Both the position numbers and the translations under genes were made by a program. Of a DNA stretch of 41,565 nucleotides, positions 24,909 to 34,165 are shown one piece after another. The stretch lies in NCBI RefSeq assembly GCF_938041645.1, contig NZ_CALIST010000058.1, positions 1 through 41,565 of the forward strand, written 5' to 3'. The stretch's first letter is position 1; each line of letters opens with the position of its first letter. This DNA is from an uncultured Campylobacter sp. GTDB taxonomy: Bacteria > Campylobacterota > Campylobacteria > Campylobacterales > Campylobacteraceae. A model generated the notes under the pieces. That model saw only the letters and a list, made by a program, of their open reading frames with translations. It had not been told where the DNA came from and made no database searches.

Positions 24909-27500
24909 ATGTTAAAAAGTTTCAAACCCGTGCTTTTGGGCTCGGTTTTGTTCGCCGCAAGCGCCCTGTGTGCCGCAGATAGCGACTTAGAGCGCGTGAT
25001 GAAAGAACGAAATTTAAGCGAAAAAGACGTTTTGGCGGCGGCTAAGACCTATCAGCCGACCGGTCGGAAGGACGATTATATGGTCTTCTCCTCCGGTGGT
25101 CAAAGCGGACAGGTGCTCGTTTACGGCGTGCCGTCGATGAGGATCTACAAATATATCGGCGTATTTACCCCAGAGCCTTGGCAGGGATACGGCTTTGACG
25201 AGGAGAGCAAGGCGGTCTTAAGATCGGGCTCCATTAACGGCAAAGAGATCAACTGGGGCGACACTCACCATCCAAATTTCAGCGAGAAAAACGGCGAGTA
25301 TGTGGGCGATTATCTCTTTATCAACGATAAGGCGAACCCAAGAATCGCGGTTATAAATTTATCCGATTTCGAAACTACTCAAATAGTCGTAAATCCGGTA
25401 ATCAAAAGCGATCACGGCGGCTCTTTCGTAACGCCTAATACCGAATACGTCATCGAAACCAGCCAATATGCAGCTCCTTTTGATAACGACTGGCACCCGA
25501 TTGAGGAGTATCAGGCGGTTTATCGCGGTGCGGTAACGCTATGGAAATTTGACTACGATAAAGGCAAAATCGACGTAAATAAATCCTTTTCTCTAGAGCT
25601 TCCTCCATATATGCAAGATCTAAGTGACGCAGGTAAGGGAGAGAGCTTCGGCTGGGCGTTTACCAATAGCTTTAACTCCGAAATGTACACGGGCGGCATC
25701 GAAAAGGGTCTGCCTCCGATGGAAGCCGGTATGAGCCGCAACGATACCGACTACCTGCACGTTTACAACTGGCAAATTCTAGAAAAGCTTGCTCAAGACA
25801 GCAAAAACTATAAGGTCGTAAACGGACACAGAATCGTTACGATAGACGCCGCCGTAAAAGCGGGAGCGCTATTTTTGATCCCTGAAGCCAAATCCCCTCA
25901 CGGCGTCGATGTTAGCCCTGATGGTCGCTATATCATCATCGGCGGTAAACTAGATACTCACGCTAGCGTTTACGATTTTAAAAAGATCAAAGAGCTAATT
26001 GATAAAAAAGAATACGCAGGCAAGGATCCATACGGAATTCCGATCCTAGATATGCAAAAGACGCTTCACGGACAAGCAGAGCTTGGTCTTGGACCTTTGC
26101 ATAACACCTTCGATTCGCAAGATGGCGTAATCTATACATCGCTTTACGTTGATAGCCAGATCGTAAAATGGAACTACAAGACGCTAAAGGTTTTAGATAG
26201 GATCAACGTCCACTACAATATCGGTCACCTTGATTCTATGGAGGGCAAATCCTCAAAGCCTGTCGGTAAATACGTAATCGCGCTGGATAAGCTTTCGATT
26301 GATAGATTTAATCCTATCGGACCGCTTCATCCGCAAAATCACCAGCTCATCGACATTACAGGGCCTAAAATGGAGATGCTTTACGATCTTCCTATCGGTC
26401 TTGGCGAGCCGCATGACGTAGTTTCTATCGCAGCTAGCAAGCTTCATACGAAACCTACCTATACTATGGGAACAAACTCTCGCACCGGTAAGCAGCACCC
26501 TGCTATGACATTAGCGGGTCAAGAGCGAATCGAGCGCGACGGTAAAAACGTAAAAGTCTATGCTACGGCGATCCGCAGCCATATTAATCCTGAGCACATC
26601 GAGGTTAATAAGGACGATAACGTAACGATCTATATGACAAATTTAGAGCGTGCCGAGGACGAAACTCACGGCTTTACGGTTGATGATTACGATCTGCATA
26701 TGTCGCTTGAGCCGGGTAAGACTGCGAGCGTAAATTTCATCGCGGATAAAGAGGGCGTATTTCCTTTCTACTGCACAGAATTCTGCTCTGCGTTGCACCT
26801 TGAGATGTTTGGATATCTATATGTAAAAGATCCGAATAAAAAATACACTTCAGCTAAAGCGTCTATGCTAAAAGCTCTTAGCCCAGAAGCTCTAAAAGCC
26901 GAATACGACAAGGTAGTAGCTACGAATAAAGCCACCGACGACGTTATTCAATCAGTCGTTAAATTCTTAAAAGAGAAAAACTACGAGAAGTATCCTAAGG
27001 TCAAGGCTTTAGTCGATGACGCGCTGGATCAATACGGCAAAATTCCTGAAACCAAAGCCAAGGCAGACGCCGCGGTAAAAGCCGGCGATATGAACGGCGC
27101 GATACTTTGGGAAGGTCAAGTTTGGCAGTATTTAGTAAAAACCGCGGATGTCGGACTTCGCGCTAAAAATAACCTAATCCGCGAGCTCTCCACTCCTATG
27201 AGCGAGGCTGCATCTAACGGCGAGAAGGCTTACCTACGCGGAGGCTGCAACGGCTGCCACGTCATCGGTCAAGTAAGCTCCGGTCCTGATCTAACGGGCG
27301 TCCTACTTCGCCACGAAAACGGCGAGAAGTGGGTAGCCGATTTCATCAAAGACCCTGCTAAATTCTACGAAGACGACTACGTTAAGGCAATGATAAATTA
27401 CTTCAACCTTCGCATGCCAAATCAGCATATGAAAGATGAAGAGATCAAAGACATCATCGAATACCTAAAATGGGTCGATGAGAACGCGGGCCTTAACTAG
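24909..27500 (+). CDS. nosZ: Nitrous oxide reductase, clade II (Sec-type) with C-terminal cytochrome c domain
   Basis: NosZ reduces N2O to N2 in the periplasm. The 863-residue protein begins with a Sec signal peptide (no twin-arginine motif), typical of clade II. The CuZ-type seven-bladed propeller spans about residues 50-540, with His pairs such as D-T-H-H-P at about residues 117-121 and S-D-H-G-G. The CuA site C-x3-C-x3-H-x2-M is at residues 622-633. A c-type haem domain follows, with C-N-G-C-H at residues 780-784, so electrons can enter directly from a cytochrome. This fused architecture is known from Wolinella and Campylobacter. Its start is ATG with AAGGATTAGT upstream. A hairpin with a GCAA loop follows the stop codon and separates it from nosB. 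Confidence 0.97.
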   Translation: MLKSFKPVLLGSVLFAASALCAADSDLERVMKERNLSEKDVLAAAKTYQPTGRKDDYMVFSSGGQSGQVLVYGVPSMRIYKYIGVFTPEPWQGYGFDEESKAVLRSGSINGKEINWGDTHHPNFSEKNGEYVGDYLFINDKANPRIAVINLSDFETTQIVVNPVIKSDHGGSFVTPNTEYVIETSQYAAPFDNDWHPIEEYQAVYRGAVTLWKFDYDKGKIDVNKSFSLELPPYMQDLSDAGKGESFGWAFTNSFNSEMYTGGIEKGLPPMEAGMSRNDTDYLHVYNWQILEKLAQDSKNYKVVNGHRIVTIDAAVKAGALFLIPEAKSPHGVDVSPDGRYIIIGGKLDTHASVYDFKKIKELIDKKEYAGKDPYGIPILDMQKTLHGQAELGLGPLHNTFDSQDGVIYTSLYVDSQIVKWNYKTLKVLDRINVHYNIGHLDSMEGKSSKPVGKYVIALDKLSIDRFNPIGPLHPQNHQLIDITGPKMEMLYDLPIGLGEPHDVVSIAASKLHTKPTYTMGTNSRTGKQHPAMTLAGQERIERDGKNVKVYATAIRSHINPEHIEVNKDDNVTIYMTNLERAEDETHGFTVDDYDLHMSLEPGKTASVNFIADKEGVFPFYCTEFCSALHLEMFGYLYVKDPNKKYTSAKASMLKALSPEALKAEYDKVVATNKATDDVIQSVVKFLKEKNYEKYPKVKALVDDALDQYGKIPETKAKADAAVKAGDMNGAILWEGQVWQYLVKTADVGLRAKNNLIRELSTPMSEAASNGEKAYLRGGCNGCHVIGQVSSGPDLTGVLLRHENGEKWVADFIKDPAKFYEDDYVKAMINYFNLRMPNQHMKDEEIKDIIEYLKWVDENAGLN

Positions 27501-27506
27501 CCCCAC

Positions 27507-27526
27507 TCTCCCCCGCAAGGGGGAGA
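27507..27526 (+). promoter_or_regulatory. GC-rich hairpin with GCAA tetraloop between nosZ and nosB
   Basis: A perfect 8-bp stem (TCTCCCCC / GGGGGAGA) closes a GNRA-type tetraloop GCAA six bases after the nosZ stop codon. No T-run follows, so it is more likely to protect the nosZ mRNA 3' end or cause partial termination than to be a full terminator. nosB starts 16 bases later. Confidence 0.65.
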
Positions 27527-27542
27527 ATTTAAAGGAGATAAA

Positions 27543-28319
27543 ATGCCAAAATATAAAATTTACGCGATTTTAGCGCTGCTTATTATGACGGTCGCTTTTA
27601 CCATCCCTACGCTTGGATTTTTCAAAGTCCAAGGCAAAATCGTATCGGGGCAGGTTAGCAGCGTCTCGCAGCTGCCCGCATACTCCGCACCGATATGGAA
27701 TTTTTATACAAAAGCATCGTATAAAAATCACCTAATTCCTAGTGATGTTAAAAACGATCTAGGCGCGATGCTGGAGCATAAATTTGAAGTGGGGGTCCCT
27801 AGCATACCAGTGTGGAAAATTTCACTCGAAGCGCCGAACTATCCAAAAGAGGCTTTCCCCGATGGAATTCCACTTTACGTCCACGTTGACGGCTTTAGCG
27901 GCGATGTCGGCGAGATGAATACCCTAAATCACTATATCGGCATGTATCCCGTCTGGCGCGGCGGCACGCTCGAGCACTCGCTATCGCCGTATTATCTCAT
28001 AATCGCTACGATCGGTATGCTTGCGTTTTTGTACTATGATGGCAAGGGGCAGACTCTGCTTATGATCCTGCCGATCATTGCGCCGCTTATCTTCATCGGC
28101 TGCTACGTGGGTTGGCTGTATTGGTTCGGGCACAACCTGCAAGACTGGGGCGCGTTTAAAATAAAGCCTTTTATGCCTACAGCATTTGGCGACGGCAGCG
28201 TAGCGCATTTTACTACCCATTCATATCCGGCTCTTGGCTTTTGGCTGATGCTAGCCTTATCGCTGCTATCGGCGTTAGCTCTACTATCTAAGAAAAAATT
28301 CCTACGAGAGCATAGATGA
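27543..28319 (+). CDS. nosB: Nos-cluster membrane protein NosB
   Basis: The 258-residue protein has one N-terminal membrane helix (about residues 5-25), a periplasmic region of about 120 residues, and three C-terminal helices (about residues 150-170, 176-195 and 230-248). NosB occurs only in the epsilonproteobacterial/clade II nos clusters, directly after nosZ, and is proposed to support electron transfer or assembly; its exact role is not known. The ATG follows AAAGGAGATAAA. Its stop codon overlaps the nosD start in ATGA. Confidence 0.85.
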   Translation: MPKYKIYAILALLIMTVAFTIPTLGFFKVQGKIVSGQVSSVSQLPAYSAPIWNFYTKASYKNHLIPSDVKNDLGAMLEHKFEVGVPSIPVWKISLEAPNYPKEAFPDGIPLYVHVDGFSGDVGEMNTLNHYIGMYPVWRGGTLEHSLSPYYLIIATIGMLAFLYYDGKGQTLLMILPIIAPLIFIGCYVGWLYWFGHNLQDWGAFKIKPFMPTAFGDGSVAHFTTHSYPALGFWLMLALSLLSALALLSKKKFLREHR

Positions 28320-29521
28320 GGCTTTTGCTTCTAGCATTCTCGCTCGCGCTAAGCTTAGGCGCGGGCGAGCTTCAAGACGCGATCGATAGCGCAAAAGCGG
28401 GCGATATTATCGAACTAGCCGCGGGCGAGTACCACGGCAATATTTTAATCGATAAACCCCTTACTATCGACGGACTAGACCGCTCCGCCGTGATCGTAGG
28501 AGATCGCAACGGCACGGTGATCCGCGTCCGCTCTCCGCATGTTACAATCAAGAATTTAACAATTCAAAACGGAGGCTTCGAGCATCTTAGCGAGGATGCG
28601 GGGATCAACGTAAGCGACGTAAACAGCGTAATCATAAAAAATAATCTCATCAAAGACGTGCTCTACGGCGTCGTGCTAAGCAAGGCAAACGACGTAACGA
28701 TCGAGGGCAACGAAATTTCAAGCAATACCTACCGCACGAGTTTTAAAGGCGACGGCATCAAGCTTTGGTATTCCAATGCCAATAAAATTTTAAATAACGA
28801 CGTCCACAACGTCCGCGACACCGTTTTTTACTTCTCAAACGGCAATCTCGTCGCAGGCAATAAAGGCCACAGCTGCCGCTATTCGCTGCACTTTATGAAC
28901 TCCGGACATAACGTCGTGGAGGATAACTACTACGACGGCAATAGCGTGGGATTATTTTTTATGTTTTCAAGCGATAATATCGCCAGGCGCAACGTCGTGC
29001 GCAACGCAGACGGCGCTTATGGCGTAGGCATCGGTATGAAGGATAGCTCAAATTTCAGGGTTACGGATAATAAAGTCATCTACAACGCCCGCGGATTTTA
29101 TCTGGATCAATCCCCCTATCAGCCGGGCTCACTTAACGTTTTTGAAAACAATGATATCGAATACAACAGCATCGGCGTGCAATTCCACGCCACGCAGCTA
29201 AAAAGCGTATTTAAAAACAATAAATTTAAAGGCAATATGGAGATCGTGCTAAACGATACGCCCCAATCCAAGCTCTTGCAAAACGAATGGAGTGGCAACT
29301 ACTTCGACGATTACGACGGATTTGACCGCGACGGCGACGGTTACGGCGACGTTAGCTACAGCTCATATGCTTATGCCGACAGACTTTGGGCGTATAAACC
29401 TAATGTGCGGTTTTTTTACGGCTCCAGCGGGATCGCGCTTTTAAATTTCATTTCCAAGCTCGCTCCGTTTTCAGAGCCTGAGCTACTGCTAAAAGATCCA
29501 AAACCTAGGATGAAGCAATGA
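28316..29521 (+). CDS. nosD: Periplasmic NosD, copper-site maturation factor of nitrous oxide reductase
   Basis: The 401-residue protein has a signal peptide (residues 1-17) and then a right-handed parallel beta-helix: successive N-x-I/V-x-x-N rungs such as IKNNLIKDVLYGVVLSKAND, VTIEGNEISSNTY and KILNNDVHNV. The C-terminal NYFDDYDGFDRDGDGYGD segment is typical of NosD. NosD works with the NosFY ABC transporter to provide sulfur for the CuZ centre in the periplasm. It shares ATGA overlaps with both nosB and nosG, which shows tight co-translation. Confidence 0.95.
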   Translation: MRLLLLAFSLALSLGAGELQDAIDSAKAGDIIELAAGEYHGNILIDKPLTIDGLDRSAVIVGDRNGTVIRVRSPHVTIKNLTIQNGGFEHLSEDAGINVSDVNSVIIKNNLIKDVLYGVVLSKANDVTIEGNEISSNTYRTSFKGDGIKLWYSNANKILNNDVHNVRDTVFYFSNGNLVAGNKGHSCRYSLHFMNSGHNVVEDNYYDGNSVGLFFMFSSDNIARRNVVRNADGAYGVGIGMKDSSNFRVTDNKVIYNARGFYLDQSPYQPGSLNVFENNDIEYNSIGVQFHATQLKSVFKNNKFKGNMEIVLNDTPQSKLLQNEWSGNYFDDYDGFDRDGDGYGDVSYSSYAYADRLWAYKPNVRFFYGSSGIALLNFISKLAPFSEPELLLKDPKPRMKQ

Positions 29522-30333
29522 TAAAGAATAGACGCGAAGCGATAAAACTACTCGGCGGAGCGCTTGGGACGCTCGGGGCAGCGAGCTTGTTTGCGGATGA
29601 AAATTCTGCCAATTCCGCGGGCGGCGAAGCGCAAAATTTAAACGAGCAAAATTCCGTAAATTCTGCAGGGCAAAATTCCGTGCCGAATTCCATAAAACAA
29701 AATTCTGCGGAAAATTCTAGTGGGAGTTCCGCCTCTTTATATCTGCGCCCGCCCGGAGCGCTAGCGGAACGAGGCTTTCGCAGTAGCTGTATCAAGTGCG
29801 GTCAATGCGTGCAGGTCTGCCCCTATCACAGCATCTATCTGCTCGATATTACTCATCTTTTTGACATCGGCACTCCCGTTATCGATGCCAAAGAGCGGGG
29901 CTGCTATCTTTGCGGCGCGCTTCCTTGCGTGCTCGCCTGTCCAAGCGGAGCGCTTAGCCACGAGACGAACGAGCCTAAAAAGGTTAAAATGGGTATCGCC
30001 GTGATTGAAAATTTAAACGCCTGTTTGGCGTATCGCGGGCAGACTTTAAAATCTGGCGATCTGCGCCCAAAGCCCGCCAAGACCGAGCAGGAGCGCGAGT
30101 TAAACTCAGCGCTGGCGGCAAAAGAGGGCAAGCCCTGCGATCTATGCGCGTCGCTGTGCCCTTACCCGCAGCCGCTTGAAGCTATTGCGATGATAAAGGC
30201 GAATGAACATTTCGCCCCGCAGATCCGTAGCGCTTGCGTCGGCTGCGGTGCGTGCGCCGAGCTCTGTCCGGCGCGTATCATCGAGATACTCCCGCGGGCG
30301 GATTACAAATCAATCTATGAAGGAAAACAATGA
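29518..30333 (+). CDS. nosG: Nos-cluster polyferredoxin NosG (NapG-like)
   Basis: The 271-residue protein starts with a twin-arginine-like segment (N-R-R-E-A-I-K-L-L-G-G) and a hydrophobic stretch, so it should be exported by Tat with its Fe-S clusters. Four Cys groups follow, as in NapG: C-I-K-C-G-Q-C (about residue 92), C-Y-L-C-G-A-L-P-C (about 131), C-D-L-C-A-S-L-C (about 209) and C-V-G-C-G-A-C (about 240), each with a further C-P. It is thought to pass quinol-derived electrons, together with NosH, towards NosZ. Residues of about 28-70 are an Asn/Ser/Ala linker coded by eight AAATTC/GAATTC/AAATTT words; NapG proteins do not have it. Overlaps nosD and nosC1 by ATGA. Confidence 0.92.
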   Translation: MIKNRREAIKLLGGALGTLGAASLFADENSANSAGGEAQNLNEQNSVNSAGQNSVPNSIKQNSAENSSGSSASLYLRPPGALAERGFRSSCIKCGQCVQVCPYHSIYLLDITHLFDIGTPVIDAKERGCYLCGALPCVLACPSGALSHETNEPKKVKMGIAVIENLNACLAYRGQTLKSGDLRPKPAKTEQERELNSALAAKEGKPCDLCASLCPYPQPLEAIAMIKANEHFAPQIRSACVGCGACAELCPARIIEILPRADYKSIYEGKQ

Positions 30334-30947
30334 AAAACTCTATTAAATTCCACCTATGCTCGCTAGCTGCGGCGCTTTTGCTGTGTGGCTGCGGAGATGA
30401 CGGCGATTCAAACTCCGCTGCGACGAGCTCCGCAGGGCAAAATTCTGCGGATCAGAATTCCGCGAGTGTAAATTCCGCATCGCAGAGCGCAGAACAAAGC
30501 TCTGCTACTAAGCCTCGCATCAGCGTTAAAAGCGGCGAAGCGCCCAAGAAGGACGATAAGTTCGTAAGCTACGATTTTTACGGCGAGCGAAAGGTAAATT
30601 TTAATCTAAACGGCGACGTGAATGAAACGACCAAAAATATCGTGGCGTATTCAAGCATCAAAAACCAATACAAAAAGCTAAATTTTGATCTGATGAAAAA
30701 GCGTCTTGGGCATGATTTTATCCTGCGCTGTTCAGCGTGCCACGACGACTACGCCAACGGCATCATCGGTCCGTCGCTTCTGGATAAAACCGACGCGCAG
30801 ATCGTGGATATGATTAAAAAGTATAAATTTAAAGAAAAGCCCAATCCTCTTATGGTGCAGCTCGTAAACGGCATGAGCGAGCAGCAGATAGAGACGATGG
30901 CGAAAGAAATTTACGAGTTCAACAAACAATTTAAGGAGCAGAAATGA
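30330..30947 (+). CDS. nosC1: Periplasmic c-type cytochrome lipoprotein NosC1
   Basis: The 205-residue protein has a lipoprotein signal (L-L-C-G-C, lipidated Cys at about residue 21), a Ser/Asn/Ala-rich linker at about residues 27-65, and one haem c site C-S-A-C-H at residues 134-138. A Met distal ligand could be in N-P-L-M-V or the later N-G-M-S-E. It should carry electrons at the periplasmic face towards NosZ, as proposed for NosC1/C2 of Wolinella. The linker is again coded by AAATTC and GAATTC words. It overlaps nosG and nosC2 by ATGA. Confidence 0.9.
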   Translation: MKNSIKFHLCSLAAALLLCGCGDDGDSNSAATSSAGQNSADQNSASVNSASQSAEQSSATKPRISVKSGEAPKKDDKFVSYDFYGERKVNFNLNGDVNETTKNIVAYSSIKNQYKKLNFDLMKKRLGHDFILRCSACHDDYANGIIGPSLLDKTDAQIVDMIKKYKFKEKPNPLMVQLVNGMSEQQIETMAKEIYEFNKQFKEQK

Positions 30948-31390
30948 AACCGGGCAAAATTTTAGCTTTGATTTTGGGTGTAGCACTGATCGCGCTGATG
31001 ATCTTTATGGCTAGTTCGGACGATTCTAGCGCGCCGCAGCAAGAAGTCAAGCCGCAGGTGCAAGCAAAGCCCGCGCCGCAGAGCAAAAGCGTCGATCTCA
31101 TCGACGATAAGGACGTGAAAAATATTAAAATTTTGCAGCAGAGCGTCAAAGAGCGCGATTTCAAGGTTAGCAGCTCCTATCTGGTAAGCTGCGCGCCGTG
31201 CCACGGCGATGACGGACGCGGCAAGATCGCTCCGCCAATCGGAGGCAAGAGCAAAGATCAAATTTTAGCAAGCCTTAAAGATTATAAAGCGGGTAAGATC
31301 AAAAACAGCCTAATGAGCGGACTTTTGACCAACGTAAGCGACGAGAGCCTAGATAAGCTCGCGGATGAAATTTCAAAATTTAAAGAGTAA
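30944..31390 (+). CDS. nosC2: Periplasmic c-type cytochrome NosC2
   Basis: The 148-residue protein has an N-terminal hydrophobic helix (about residues 5-24), probably a membrane anchor, and one haem c site C-A-P-C-H at residues 83-87 followed by GDDGRGKIAPPIGGKS, typical of class I cytochromes. A Met ligand may lie in S-L-M-S-G-L-L. Together with NosC1 it should shuttle electrons to the haem domain of NosZ. The start overlaps the nosC1 stop in ATGA; the next gene begins 3 bases after its stop. Confidence 0.9.
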   Translation: MKPGKILALILGVALIALMIFMASSDDSSAPQQEVKPQVQAKPAPQSKSVDLIDDKDVKNIKILQQSVKERDFKVSSSYLVSCAPCHGDDGRGKIAPPIGGKSKDQILASLKDYKAGKIKNSLMSGLLTNVSDESLDKLADEISKFKE

Positions 31391-31393
31391 GTC

Positions 31394-32296
31394 TTGGATA
31401 AATATAATTCGCGATGCACGATCAAAAATACGAGCTTTTTCTCGACCTTCGCGCTTAAAAACAGAAGCGGCAAACTGCGCCCCAGCATTCGGGCGCTGCG
31501 CTACGCCACGGTATTTTTGGTGCATCTGCTTTTCGTGCTTTCCTTTCGCGCCGATATTCAAATTTTAGAAGGCGACATCAGCGGCTCGCGGATACTTGGC
31601 TTTCACCTAGCAGATCCCTTTGCCACCCTTGAGGTGATCGCCGCGCACAAGGATCTGCCGATAAATCTGCTTATCGGCTCGGGCACCATTTTGCTGTTTT
31701 ACTTCATCGCGGGCGGCAAGGCGTTTTGCTCGTGGATCTGTCCTTACGGAGCGCTTAGCGAGATCGGCGAGAAGCTGCATAATACGCTAATTGCCAAGCA
31801 CGTCATCAAGGAGCGCACCCTGCCTCGCGGTATGCGATATGCGATCTGGGCGGTGTTTTTAGCGCTAAGCGCGATTACGGATCTGCTCGTTTTTGAAATT
31901 TTTAACGTAGTTGGAATTTTATCGCGCTTCATCATCTACGGCTTTTCGCTGGCGGGGCTTTGGATCGTTTTTGTGTTTTTGCTCGAAGTATTTTTTAGCA
32001 GACGGGTGTGGTGCACGCACCTATGCCCGCTAGGCAGTACCTATTCGCTTGCGGCGAAAGCAAGCCTAAGCAAGATTACTTGGGATAAGAGTAGGTGCGA
32101 TCACTGCGGCGTTTGCCAAGACGTCTGCTTCGTTTCACACGTGCTAGACATCACCAAAAAAAAGGCATCCGAAAACCTAGGCGATAAGAGCAAATTTATG
32201 CTAAAAGGGATCGACTGCACGCTGTGCGGACGCTGTATCGACGTGTGTCACCAAGACGCACTCGGTATCGGCAATAAGCTAAAAGATATGATCTAA
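31394..32296 (+). CDS. nosH: Nos-cluster membrane ferredoxin NosH (NapH-like quinol oxidation module)
   Basis: The 300-residue protein has four membrane helices (about residues 36-53, 92-110, 148-165 and 180-200), the two cytoplasm-facing C-x3-C-P motifs C-S-W-I-C-P and C-T-H-L-C-P, and two [4Fe-4S] ferredoxin motifs near the C-terminus: C-D-H-C-G-V-C-x3-C and C-T-L-C-G-R-C-x3-C. NapH/NosH proteins pair with NapG/NosG to oxidise menaquinol. The start is TTG, three bases after the nosC2 stop codon; no ATG lies near a better ribosome binding site, and translational coupling may explain it. Confidence 0.92.
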   Translation: MDKYNSRCTIKNTSFFSTFALKNRSGKLRPSIRALRYATVFLVHLLFVLSFRADIQILEGDISGSRILGFHLADPFATLEVIAAHKDLPINLLIGSGTILLFYFIAGGKAFCSWICPYGALSEIGEKLHNTLIAKHVIKERTLPRGMRYAIWAVFLALSAITDLLVFEIFNVVGILSRFIIYGFSLAGLWIVFVFLLEVFFSRRVWCTHLCPLGSTYSLAAKASLSKITWDKSRCDHCGVCQDVCFVSHVLDITKKKASENLGDKSKFMLKGIDCTLCGRCIDVCHQDALGIGNKLKDMI

Positions 32297-32304
32297 GGAA
32301 GTCT

Positions 32305-32943
32305 ATGATAGAGATTAAAAACGTAAGCAAGAAATTTGCAGATCAATTCGTTTTAAAAGATATCGATCTAAATATCGCGGACGGCGAGCAAGTGCTTTTC
32401 GTCGGGCAAAATGGCGCGGGCAAAAGCTCGCTAATGCGGACGATTTTGGGCGAATACATACCCACAAGCGGCAGCGTCGCTATCGACGGATTTGATTCAT
32501 TTAAACAGCGTAGCCGCGCGCTACGCGGTATCAGCTTCGTGCCGCAAACCCCGCCGCCGCTTAAGCTGAGCCTAAATGAACTCATCTACTTCGCCGAGCG
32601 CACGGCCGACGCAAGCAGAGCAGACATCGTAAAATTTTGCGACGAAATGGAGCTTGATCTGGGTTCAAATTTAAACAAGCCTTTCCATAAGCTATCTGGC
32701 GGTATGAAGCAGAAATTCTTAATCGCACTAGCCTTCGGCAGAGCCAGCAAGGCGATGATTTTCGACGAGCCGACAGCCAATCTCGATCCGAGCGCGCGCG
32801 AGCATTTTAAGACGCTTTTGCGTAAGTATGCAAAAGACAGAAGCTTGATCTTTATCTCGCATAGGCTCGACGAGGTTGAAGGGCTGGTAAAAAGAATGAT
32901 TTGTATGGATCTAGGGAGGATCGTAGATGACAAAAATGTTTAA
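32305..32943 (+). CDS. nosF: ABC transporter ATPase NosF
   Basis: The 212-residue protein is an ABC ATPase with the Walker A G-Q-N-G-A-G-K-S-S (about residues 34-42), the signature L-S-G-G-M-K-Q-K (about residues 132-139) and the Walker B I-F-D-E-P-T-A-N-L-D. With the membrane protein NosY it forms the transporter that works with NosD in CuZ maturation. It is short for the family, which is usual for clade II. The start has AAGGAAGTCT upstream. It overlaps nosL by 17 bases. Confidence 0.93.
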   Translation: MIEIKNVSKKFADQFVLKDIDLNIADGEQVLFVGQNGAGKSSLMRTILGEYIPTSGSVAIDGFDSFKQRSRALRGISFVPQTPPPLKLSLNELIYFAERTADASRADIVKFCDEMELDLGSNLNKPFHKLSGGMKQKFLIALAFGRASKAMIFDEPTANLDPSAREHFKTLLRKYAKDRSLIFISHRLDEVEGLVKRMICMDLGRIVDDKNV

Positions 32944-33652
32944 ATTTTTACTTTGCGCACTTGCGGCGCTTACGTTTTTAGGCTGCGGCGACGAGAAAGA
33001 CTACGGCAACGTCCACTACGACAGAGACGTATGCGAGCACTGCCAGATGGCGATCAGCGACAACCGCTTCAGCGTCGATGTGCGCGTGGACGGCAAAAAC
33101 CACTACTTTGACGACATTGGCTGCTTAGTGGATTTTATGGTGACAAACGATAAACTAAACTGGCTAAAGGATGCCAAAATTTACATCAACGACGCTAGCG
33201 GCAACGGCGAGTTTATCGACGCACGCACGGCGCACTTTTATCGCGGTTTTAAAACCCCTATGTCGTTTGGCTGGGGCGCGTTTAAAAACAAGCAAGAGGG
33301 CAAGCAAGACTTCAGCTTCGATCAGGTAGTCGCGGCGCTTAAAGCAGGCGGCGGCTCGCACGGCATGGGGATGGGCGATATGGGTCGCGATGCGCACGGC
33401 GATATGGGAAGCATGCACGGGCACGGCGACATGGGCGGAATGAGTGGAATGCAAGACCCTCACTCCGCAGAGCACGGCACAAGCGAGCCGCAACACGATA
33501 TGAGCGGTATGGGGCATACTCACGGCTCAGATCATGGCATGGGCGGCGATGTGGGCAGCACGGCGCACTCTCAAGGTGCGCCGCACGATATGGGGCAGAT
33601 GCACGAAAGTAACGGCACTGCGCACGATATGCATTCAGGGCACACGCATTAA
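32927..33652 (+). CDS. nosL: Copper chaperone lipoprotein NosL with a long His/Met-rich tail
   Basis: NosL delivers Cu(I) for NosZ maturation. The 241-residue protein has a lipobox (F-L-G-C, Cys20) and the copper motif C-E-H-C-Q-M at residues 36-41, followed by FSVDVRVDGKNHYFDDIGCLVDFM, typical of the family. The NosL domain ends at about residue 140. The remaining 97 residues (145-241) contain 17 His and 14 Met in Gly-rich repeats like G-D-M-G and H-G-H; I do not know such a tail in standard NosL, which is 160-190 residues long. It may store or buffer periplasmic copper. In Wolinella nosY is expected here between nosF and nosL; in this window it is displaced to beyond a 721-base gap. Confidence 0.92.
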   Translation: MTKMFKFLLCALAALTFLGCGDEKDYGNVHYDRDVCEHCQMAISDNRFSVDVRVDGKNHYFDDIGCLVDFMVTNDKLNWLKDAKIYINDASGNGEFIDARTAHFYRGFKTPMSFGWGAFKNKQEGKQDFSFDQVVAALKAGGGSHGMGMGDMGRDAHGDMGSMHGHGDMGGMSGMQDPHSAEHGTSEPQHDMSGMGHTHGSDHGMGGDVGSTAHSQGAPHDMGQMHESNGTAHDMHSGHTH

Positions 33653-33780
33653 GGACGTTTTGGCTAAAGCGAAATTTTGAGCAGCCCTATGTTTTGCGCT
33701 AAATTTAAAGCGTGAAATTTCAGCGTACCGCCCGTGCCGCCATCGATGAGATAAAATTTTACTTTGTAGCGTCGTGAATG

Positions 33781-33880
33781 ACGGATAATAGGCAACGCTG
33801 AACGACGCGATGTTTAAGCACACTGCGAGCCGGAGCTGTAAATTTAAAATTTATGCGCGGTTCGCAGTCGCGGGCGAGCG
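33781..33880 (+). repeat. Imperfect direct repeat, copy A
   Basis: It shares with copy B at 34166-34264 the order ACGGATA, AACGACGCG(A/C)TGTTT, TAAATTTAAAATTTATGCGCG and G(G/T)CGAGCG with a few differences. The two copies are in the same orientation. Confidence 0.6.
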
Positions 33881-34165
33881 CGAGGCAAAACCAGGCTTAA
33901 AAAACGGCCGCGAAATTTTATCTCGCGACGCGGCTAAATTTAACGCACGGCGCAAAATTTCGCTCTGCCGAATGAAATTTTATGCGAGCGGTACCAGTTT
34001 AAAATTTCGCCGTAAATTTAAAATTTATCCGGCGCAGAATCTCGCCGCTGCTAGATTTTTAGAATTTTAAAATTCTATGCCGCGGGATACGCCCGGGTTT
34101 GAAATTTTACGGAGCTGAAATTTAAGCGATCCGCCAAACGGCTAAATTTAAAAGCGCGGCGGATT

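Noticed and set aside
33810..34070. 86-codon frame in the nosL-nosY gap
   Set aside because: The product is a Lys/Arg/Phe/Ala-rich translation of AAATTT-type repeats, and no ribosome binding site precedes it.
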